Source: an uncultured Lentisphaeria bacterium
GTDB lineage: Bacteria > Verrucomicrobiota > Lentisphaeria > Victivallales > UBA1829
Reading direction: 5' to 3'
NCBI GenBank assembly: GCA_905197955.1
Contig: CAJKAR010000020.1
Span: 16,348-80,347 of the forward strand
Length of the DNA stretch: 64,000 nucleotides
Positions 57,992 through 64,000 of the stretch are shown here, piece after piece (positions within the stretch are counted from its first letter, which is position 1; every line of letters begins with the position of its first letter). A program made the position numbers and the translations under genes. The notes beneath the pieces are model-generated. The model was not told the origin of the DNA and did no database searches. It was given only the letters and a program-made list of their open reading frames with translations.

Positions 57992-60247
57992 ATGAAAAAA
58001 TTCATGGTATTCTGTGCCGCATTTTTCGCTGCGGCGCTTCTTTCCGCAGTCACGCTGCCGGAATTGAACTGGGTTCCGGGCAGTGACTGGATCAACGTCA
58101 AACAGCATGGAGTCAAGGGCGACGGGAAAACCGACGACACAAAACCCCTTCAGAAACTCTTTCTGGAACTGAAAGACGGCGACATTCTTTATTTTCCTCC
58201 CGGCACCTATCTCATCCAGGAGGAACTCCGCATTCAGAAGCAGCAGAAATCGAGTGAAAAACGTCTTCTTGGAAACGGTTTCTACGGTCATGGCCGTTCC
58301 ACCATTCTCCGTTACACCGGAAAAGAAAACGGCAACATGATCCGCATCTACGGCATGCTCCATTACCGCATGAAGGGCTTTGTCCTGGACGGCGGCGGCA
58401 GAGCCTCCACCGGGATTCTCCATACGAATTTCATCAACGGAAAAAATCTGTTCGAAACACATCTCTACCACCAGTACATGGAGCTGAAAAACTTCCGGGA
58501 ATACGGAATTCTCTTCGGGAAAGAGGCGTGCGGAGCGGAAACCGCCTTTGTGAACATGATCTTCGACAACTGCAACACCGGCGCCGGATTCATCCGCTTC
58601 AACGACTACAACTTCTCCTTCGACGGCTGCCACTTCCGGAACAACAAACGCTATGGTGTCGAATGCGTCAACGGCAATTTCTATGTCCGCAACTCCAAAT
58701 TTGAAAACAACGGGACGGATATTTTTGCAAATCCGGAACATGCCTCAAGCATCCGCCGTTCAATTTCCGTCGGATCGGGACGTTTTCTGGATTTCCGCAA
58801 TTCCGTTGCTCCGATGACCGTCGAAAACTGTCTGATCGCCGACTGGAAAGCGGACTCGGCCATTCTCTCCTTCGGCGCCCCGCTGACCCTTTTCGACAAC
58901 ACCCTGAAACATCAAAAAGCATCTGTCAGTTTCCTTCAGGCGAACCCCGCACAACCGATTCTGGAAGCGAACAACACACTTCTCGGCTTCCGGAATTTCG
59001 CAAAAGGCACCCTCCGTGCCAGAAAAACCATCTCGATTCCGGGAAGTTCTCCGGTCAGACTTTCCGAGCAGATGGAATTCATTCCGAAAACAGTCTCCAT
59101 GCCGGAAAAACTCTTTGACGCAGTCAAGGATTTCGGAGCCAAAGGCGACGGCAGAACCGATGATACCAACGCCATTCAGAAGACAATCGACGCAGCGAAA
59201 TCCCATGGCAGAAACGCGATTGCCTATCTGCCTGCCGGAACGTACCGCACCACCAAACCGCTGGAAGTCGCCGGAAAGGATTTCTGTTTCGGCGGATCGA
59301 CGATGAAAGCGGAGATTCTCTTTGCGGGATCTCCCGATGACAATGCAGTCAATATGCGTCCCGAAGGGAAACTTCTGCTGACAAGCGTGTGCATCAAACG
59401 CGACGGACTCGTCTTCAAACCCGCACCGAAGCGGGACGATGCCGCATCGCATGGAAAAGTCTGCGATTTCCGCGGCCGCGGAGCGGATCTTCGGCAGTAC
59501 CCCTCGAAAAACGGTTCGTTTGTCACCTATGACTCCATCTATGTCACAGGCAAGTATGTTTTCATCCCGTTCCACCTGGGCTTCCGCTTTGAGGACCTGA
59601 CGGCGAAAGACACCGTGATTCTGAACAATACCGAAGGTAATATTCATGCCTTCAACAGCGGAGCAGCGACCATTCTTCAGCGGGTCGGCTATGAAGGCAC
59701 CGTCTGGGCGAAAGGAAAGGCGAGAGGCGGATTCTTCGGAATCATCACCCGTCTTGCGACACTCTCCCGTTACAGTGTCTATCTGGAGGACAGCCATCCC
59801 TTCACCACCAGCGATTTCTACATTGAACAGGCAATGCCGGAAACGCTCACGTTCCTCGGGAAAAACGGCGATCCGGAAGGACACGTCACCATGGGATGCG
59901 TCAAGATCGACAAGCCCATCCGGATCGACGGCTTCCGCGGCGGAATTGATTTCTTTGCCACCCAGTTCTACGCTCCGAAATCTGAAATCGGGATCTCCAT
60001 CACCGACAAATCCAGCGCACTCTCCTTTTCCGGCACCTATTTCTATCTGAAAGGATTGAACGTGCTTCCAGCCGATCATCCGGTCTTTTTCCTGGGATCG
60101 AACGGTTCCTCGGAATACAACCGTGCGCGTCTGAATCTGGCAAAACCGCAGGAGAATCCCGCACTGACCATCCGTTCCATGCAGGCTCTGCGGAAACTCG
60201 GATTCCTCGACCAGAAATTGAACTATCCTTTCCTTGCGGAGAAATAA
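57992..60247 (+). CDS. Secreted right-handed beta-helix enzyme with two pectate-lyase-type modules
   Basis: 751 aa with a signal peptide (MKKFMVFCAAFFAAALLSA). The hallmark V-x-x-[HF]-G-[VA]-K-G-D-G-[KR]-T-D-D-T occurs twice, near residues 37 and 377 (VKQHGVKGDGKTDDT and VKDFGAKGDGRTDDT), each followed by a parallel beta-helix. Two complete modules in one chain are unusual. The family includes polygalacturonases, epimerases and lyases acting on acidic glycans. Substrate unknown; the next gene's product probably handles its products. Confidence 0.85.
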   Translation: MKKFMVFCAAFFAAALLSAVTLPELNWVPGSDWINVKQHGVKGDGKTDDTKPLQKLFLELKDGDILYFPPGTYLIQEELRIQKQQKSSEKRLLGNGFYGHGRSTILRYTGKENGNMIRIYGMLHYRMKGFVLDGGGRASTGILHTNFINGKNLFETHLYHQYMELKNFREYGILFGKEACGAETAFVNMIFDNCNTGAGFIRFNDYNFSFDGCHFRNNKRYGVECVNGNFYVRNSKFENNGTDIFANPEHASSIRRSISVGSGRFLDFRNSVAPMTVENCLIADWKADSAILSFGAPLTLFDNTLKHQKASVSFLQANPAQPILEANNTLLGFRNFAKGTLRARKTISIPGSSPVRLSEQMEFIPKTVSMPEKLFDAVKDFGAKGDGRTDDTNAIQKTIDAAKSHGRNAIAYLPAGTYRTTKPLEVAGKDFCFGGSTMKAEILFAGSPDDNAVNMRPEGKLLLTSVCIKRDGLVFKPAPKRDDAASHGKVCDFRGRGADLRQYPSKNGSFVTYDSIYVTGKYVFIPFHLGFRFEDLTAKDTVILNNTEGNIHAFNSGAATILQRVGYEGTVWAKGKARGGFFGIITRLATLSRYSVYLEDSHPFTTSDFYIEQAMPETLTFLGKNGDPEGHVTMGCVKIDKPIRIDGFRGGIDFFATQFYAPKSEIGISITDKSSALSFSGTYFYLKGLNVLPADHPVFFLGSNGSSEYNRARLNLAKPQENPALTIRSMQALRKLGFLDQKLNYPFLAEK

Positions 60248-60253
60248 TCCATC

Positions 60254-62293
60254 ATGATCCTGAATTCCAATGCGATCGACGCGCGGCGGAACGAGTTTTT
60301 CTCCGCCACGCGCCGGAAGATTCCATCCGTTCTGAACCCGGATGGTTCCGGCAGAATACCGCAGTTCAATCCTCCGTGGCGGGAACCCGTATGGATTCTC
60401 CCCGCCCTGCTCCGCGGGGAGCGGAAGGATGTGGAGCTTGCCTGCCGGATCATCGAACGCTATAACGACAGCGGAAACGGAGGAAGATACAACGTCTTTC
60501 AATCCAATCTGTTTGCAGGACTGCTCGCGGAATATGATCCGCTCCTGACGGAGAAAGCAAGAGTGGTCATGACGCATCATGCAAAACAGGTATTCAGAAC
60601 CTATGAAGGCTCGGCGCAGTCGGATCTCAAATTTCACGGATGCAACGACAACATGCCGATGATGTCCACCAAAGCCTTGATCCTCGGCGGAGAAAAACTG
60701 AATCATACTGCCGCTTACGCACAGGGGGTCTGGAATCTGAACGAATTCCGACGTCTTCTTTCGCGTTCCGCGTGGGCAAGCGAGTTCAACTCCTCGACCT
60801 ACTCTGCGATCACGCTTTCGAATCTGGCAAAGATCGCTTCGCTTGCGAAAGATCCGCTTGTTCGGAAGACTGCGGAAGAGTGCGAGAGCCGTCTCTGGGC
60901 GGAACTGCTTCTGCACTATCATCCCGGCACGAAACTGGCGGGAGGTCCGCAGTGCCGCGCCTATGCAATCGACTGTGCCGGACATACGCATTCGGTTCAG
61001 GCGCTCTTCTGGCTCGTCTTCGGGCCCGAACAAAGCGGACGCGATCTGATCGCAAGCTACTTTCAGCCCGATGGAATTGAAGTTCTCCATTTTGCGGGCA
61101 ATCCCATGCAGACCGTCGCCGAATTCTGCGACATGTTCGACACGGACTTTCATCTCCCGGAAACTCTCGCGGAACTGATCGAAAAACGCTCGTATCCCGC
61201 CCTCACCCGCGGCCGTTCCGAATCCATGATGCGATACTCGGGCTGCGCCGGTGAGTACCACACGGTATCCTACATGGAGAAGGAGTTCTCCCTTGGAACC
61301 GTTGATACCCCTCTCTGCGGAGGCGAACAGACTCTCCAGCTCTATGCGACCTATCAGCGGAAACCGGAGGTGAAAACCTTCCGTGACTCCGCCACCGTCT
61401 TCTACCGCTATCGGACGGACCGGACTCCCATGGGAATCCAGGAACGTTCCGCCGACGGCAATTTCCAGAATGAAAAATACACGGAATCCAGCGGCTGGTC
61501 GTATGCCATACAGAAAACCAACACGGCAATGCTCCTGAGCATTCCCAATCTGACGAAAACGATTCCGCTTCAAACGGATATTCTGAAACTGGACATCGTC
61601 TTTCCCGCGCATTACGGAACAATCCGTCGAAGCGTGTTTGGAGATTCTCCAGTCTGCGAAGGTGCGGCGGGCTGCTGTTCCGATGTCTGCCCGGTCTCCA
61701 TCGAAACGGGCGAGGTCTATATTCATATCGTTCCACTGATTCCGACCAGCCTTCCAAGAAAGCACGCCATCCGTTTCACTTCTTCGAAAGGCTATCAGGT
61801 GCTGGAACTGATCAACTACGAGGGAGAATCAAAACTCTTTGACGCGGAGGAACTGGAGTTCATTCAAAACGGATTTGTCTTTACGATCGACAGCCGCCGC
61901 AAGTGGAGTTCCCTGGAGGAGTTCCACCAGAAAAATTCCGACTTCCTGCTGGTGGACTACACCATCTTCTACCATCGATTTGTCCGCTTCAAACGCAGCG
62001 ATGTTCAGTTCGAGGTCTGCTACACTCCGGCCACCTTCGGCGTGCAGACCCATGCCGTTGACGGCAGAAATATACCGGAACCGGTCTTTGAAACCAATCA
62101 GCTCAATGTAGCAGAACTGCCGTTTCTTTCCGGTTCAGTCCCAGCGGATCTTCCTCTCTTTCCGTGGGGCGACAGTATGGAAATGCACAACTTTCCCGGT
62201 TCTCCCTGGATCATCGGCTCCCGCGGACTCCCCGGCGAGAAGCCCTATTCCAGAACCCGGAAAAATCTGCCGGGGATTCAAACGAAATTCTGA
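60254..62293 (+). CDS. Cytoplasmic lyase- or hydrolase-like enzyme, (alpha/alpha) toroid plus beta-sandwich
   Basis: 679 aa, beginning MILNSN with no signal peptide, so intracellular. The first half is helical with conserved-looking HGCNDNMPMMSTKALILGGE and GPQCRAYAIDCAGHTHSV; the second is beta-rich. This is the layout of heparinase II/III-type and alginate lyase families (PL8, PL15, PL17), but I cannot name one. It lies 6 nt after the beta-helix gene with a weak GGAG box. It could degrade oligosaccharides released by the beta-helix enzyme. Confidence 0.5.
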   Translation: MILNSNAIDARRNEFFSATRRKIPSVLNPDGSGRIPQFNPPWREPVWILPALLRGERKDVELACRIIERYNDSGNGGRYNVFQSNLFAGLLAEYDPLLTEKARVVMTHHAKQVFRTYEGSAQSDLKFHGCNDNMPMMSTKALILGGEKLNHTAAYAQGVWNLNEFRRLLSRSAWASEFNSSTYSAITLSNLAKIASLAKDPLVRKTAEECESRLWAELLLHYHPGTKLAGGPQCRAYAIDCAGHTHSVQALFWLVFGPEQSGRDLIASYFQPDGIEVLHFAGNPMQTVAEFCDMFDTDFHLPETLAELIEKRSYPALTRGRSESMMRYSGCAGEYHTVSYMEKEFSLGTVDTPLCGGEQTLQLYATYQRKPEVKTFRDSATVFYRYRTDRTPMGIQERSADGNFQNEKYTESSGWSYAIQKTNTAMLLSIPNLTKTIPLQTDILKLDIVFPAHYGTIRRSVFGDSPVCEGAAGCCSDVCPVSIETGEVYIHIVPLIPTSLPRKHAIRFTSSKGYQVLELINYEGESKLFDAEELEFIQNGFVFTIDSRRKWSSLEEFHQKNSDFLLVDYTIFYHRFVRFKRSDVQFEVCYTPATFGVQTHAVDGRNIPEPVFETNQLNVAELPFLSGSVPADLPLFPWGDSMEMHNFPGSPWIIGSRGLPGEKPYSRTRKNLPGIQTKF

Positions 62294-62361
62294 TCGAATT
62301 ATCCAGGAATTCCGTCGGGAAAAAATCCCTTCTGCCGTATCTCGGCTCCCCGGATACACAC

Positions 62362-62397
62362 AAAAAAACGGGTCTCCGCTGAATGCGGAGGCCCGTT
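62362..62397 (-). terminator. Intrinsic terminator between convergent genes
   Basis: A 13-bp stem, AACGGGCCTCCGC against GCGGAGACCCGTT on the minus strand with one wobble, is followed by a T-run (62368-62362). It ends the oxidoreductase transcript and may stop the cassette F transcript from the other side. Confidence 0.85.
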
Positions 62398-62428
62398 CTG
62401 CTGTTTACATGAACCAGCGGAAAGCTGA

Positions 62429-63550
62429 TTACTTGATGGCAACTTCCTTGCCGGCTGCAGCGGCATCGTACACGCCGTTGAGGATCTTCTGAACAGCGAG
62501 ACCGGCTTCGCCGGAGGCGCGGAGCGGAGTGCCTTTGAGGCATCCGTTGACCCAGTTCTGCAGTTTGGTGACGAAGAGGTGATTCCAGTCGCTCTGGGGG
62601 AGGAATCCCGGTACTTCGTTAATCATGGTGCCGGCGCAGTCGCGATAGATTTCCGCGGGGGACCAGGAACCACCGCCCTTGTCGCCCATGAAGGTGAAGT
62701 TCCAGACATCTTCCTTGATGTGAGCGGCGAAGGAGGACTCGATCTGCATGATCGCACCGTTGTCGAAACGGATCTGCGCGATAGCGAGGTCTTCCACGGT
62801 ATAGGTCTTGTAGTCCCAGTTCGGCCACATGGAGACGACTTCGGAGGGCTTGTCGCCAAGATAGGTCCAGATGTTTCCGGTTGCGGCAACCGGTTTCGGA
62901 GAACCCATGAAATAGTGAGCAGCTTCAATGATATGAACGCCGATATCGATCATCGGTCCGCCGCCCTGCAGAGCCTTCTGGCCGAACACACCCCAGTTGG
63001 GGATTCCGCGTCTGCGGAGTGCGCGGCATTTGACGAACATGATTTTTCCGAACTGTCCTTCTTCGCGAGCGCGGGTGAGGAATTCGGTATTGTTGTGATA
63101 TCTCTGCTGGAAGCCGACGGCGAGTTTGCGTTTGTTTTTCTTCGCAACCTTGACCATCTCTTCGCATTCCTTGACGTTCATACCCATCGGCTTTTCGGTG
63201 ATGGCATGGCAGCCGGCGTTGAGGGCGTCGATCACAGCGGGAGCATGGACTCCGTTCGGGGTGCAGACGTCAACAGCATCGGGCTTGATTTTCTTGAGCA
63301 TGACTTTCCAGTCTTTGAACAGCGCCTTTTTCGGGAGACCCCATTTTGTCTCCATTACATCAAGGCGTTCCTGAAGGATATCGACTCCTGCGACGATTTC
63401 CACTTCCGGAATGCTCTGATAAGCTGCCATGTGTGTCTGGCAGATTCCGCCGCAGCCGATGATCGCCACGCGCAGTTTTTTGCCTTTGTACTCCTCTTTC
63501 TTGCCGTCCATTGCGAGGGACTGCGTACCAACACTTTTATCAAGCGCCAT
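62429..63550 (-). CDS. Gfo/Idh/MocA-family oxidoreductase
   Basis: 373 aa after AAAAGGAG. NAD(P)-binding Rossmann domain: VAIIGCGGICQTHMAAY, CTPNGVHAPAVIDAL and the catalytic-lysine motif AITEKPMGMN. The C-terminal domain has GGGPMIDIGVHIIEAAHYFMG with the expected Asp and His. Such enzymes oxidise or reduce sugars or inositols. Its convergent position beside cassette F suggests it processes the sugars released, but it has its own promoter. Confidence 0.93.
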   Translation of the reverse strand: MALDKSVGTQSLAMDGKKEEYKGKKLRVAIIGCGGICQTHMAAYQSIPEVEIVAGVDILQERLDVMETKWGLPKKALFKDWKVMLKKIKPDAVDVCTPNGVHAPAVIDALNAGCHAITEKPMGMNVKECEEMVKVAKKNKRKLAVGFQQRYHNNTEFLTRAREEGQFGKIMFVKCRALRRRGIPNWGVFGQKALQGGGPMIDIGVHIIEAAHYFMGSPKPVAATGNIWTYLGDKPSEVVSMWPNWDYKTYTVEDLAIAQIRFDNGAIMQIESSFAAHIKEDVWNFTFMGDKGGGSWSPAEIYRDCAGTMINEVPGFLPQSDWNHLFVTKLQNWVNGCLKGTPLRASGEAGLAVQKILNGVYDAAAAGKEVAIK

Positions 63551-63916
63551 CTGGAATTCTCCTTTTTTTATGGTTTCTTTCCGGCGAGAATTAGTTGTGT
63601 ATTAAAAAAATAATGGCGATGCGTGAAAATGCAATCGGGAATGATGTTTTTTTTGTGCAAAAATTATACAAAATGTGACCGTTTTCAACGAAAGCGCATC
63701 TTTTACTGATTTTCCGCCCCGGAATTCGTGGGAAACAGATTCCGTTTTCCGATGTTTTGTGAGCATTTTCCCCAAACTTGATGCCAAGAAAACGGTGCGG
63801 ATTGTTTCATTCCACGAAAATAGCTCCGGAAAACAGCCATTTTCCTGCCTGAAACTAATCCTCCAAATTGATGTCGAAGCATAAAACTTTTTCGCGACTT
63901 TTTTCTTTCCAGGGGG
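63551..63916. other. Intergenic stretch between oxidoreductase and right-edge promoter
   Basis: No gene seen. A minus-strand TATAAT lies at 63668-63663, about 110 nt upstream of the oxidoreductase, with a poor -35 (TTGAAA or TCGTTG). The rest shows nothing recognisable. Confidence 0.45.
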
Positions 63917-63973
63917 TTGACTTTTCCTGCAAATTGTTATATAATGAGCCAATTTCAAAACGTTTTGGCTCAT
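63917..63973 (+). promoter_or_regulatory. Strong promoter with palindromic operator at window edge
   Basis: TTGACT (63917-63922) and TATAAT (63940-63945) are 17 bp apart. A perfect inverted repeat, ATGAGCCAA (63944-63952) and TTGGCTCAT (63965-63973), overlaps the -10 box and start site; inside it CAAAACGTTTTG (63956-63967) is a 12-bp palindrome with the central CG typical of LacI-family operators. The regulated gene lies beyond 64000. Confidence 0.75.
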
Positions 63974-64000
63974 CTTGTTAAAAAGTTGTTTTTTCAGCGC

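Noticed and set aside
58760..61765. A 1001-codon open frame antisense to the beta-helix and lyase-like genes
   Set aside because: It crosses the junction of two well-supported genes; composition is that of a codon shadow and no motif is visible.
1..64000. CRISPR arrays, tRNA or rRNA genes, insertion sequences, integrases
   Set aside because: No regularly spaced repeats, cloverleaf-like segments, transposase or integrase motifs were seen by eye; a covariance-model scan would be the decisive test for RNA genes.

Overview
The window reads as chromosomal DNA of a Lentisphaerota bacterium (Victivallis-like; an inference, not a proven assignment). The main reasons are five secreted pseudopilin-like proteins with the N-terminal core F-T-L-I-E-L-L and mostly a C-terminal H-x9-DG motif, large signal-peptide-bearing glycan-active enzymes, moderate GC, and a normal bacterial gene set. 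I saw no rRNA, tRNA, CRISPR array, insertion sequence or prophage.

Layout. 1-7.6 kb and 9.8-17.7 kb hold carbohydrate-use cassettes separated by a housekeeping island (adk-map-infA, 7.9-9.5 kb). 17.7-26.3 kb is core metabolism on the minus strand (truA, tsaE, thiL, an NfeD-like protein, a DUF486 protein, a dead S41 protease homologue, purE, rpoZ, an acyl-CoA dehydrogenase, etfA, etfB). 26.5-40.7 kb is a surface-glycan cluster, mostly plus strand: GT9, methyltransferase, GT4, sugar nucleotidyltransferase, SIS isomerase, SDR epimerase, two related radical SAM proteins, a B12-binding radical SAM protein, a split transketolase, two GT2 enzymes and an HldE-like protein with swapped domain order. 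40.8-50.3 kb is core again (cyclophilin, ptsI-ptsH, MATE, rnhB-rplS-trmD-khpA-rpsP, copA). 50.5-62.3 kb holds two further carbohydrate cassettes, followed by a Gfo/Idh/MocA oxidoreductase and a strong promoter with a palindromic operator at the window edge.

The central observation is a repeating cassette: a local transcription regulator (AraC, ROK or GntR/LacI type), one pseudopilin, then one or more secreted glycan-degrading enzymes. Five cassettes are intact or nearly so. A sixth survives only as a scar at 17387-17711, where the tail of an AraC gene abuts the tail of a glycosidase gene. The two AraC cassettes, 46 kb apart, share the same control region: two 11-bp repeats 20 bp apart, with the -10 box exactly 54 bp from the second repeat. 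These cassettes look like an analogue of polysaccharide utilization loci in which a dedicated pseudopilin takes the place of the usual surface binding/import pair. That functional reading is inference.

The second item of note is the 28.7-40.7 kb glycan cluster. Radical SAM enzymes, a transketolase lacking its C-terminal domain and a heptose-type kinase/nucleotidyltransferase sit together, which suggests synthesis of an unusual, possibly branched or C-modified, sugar.
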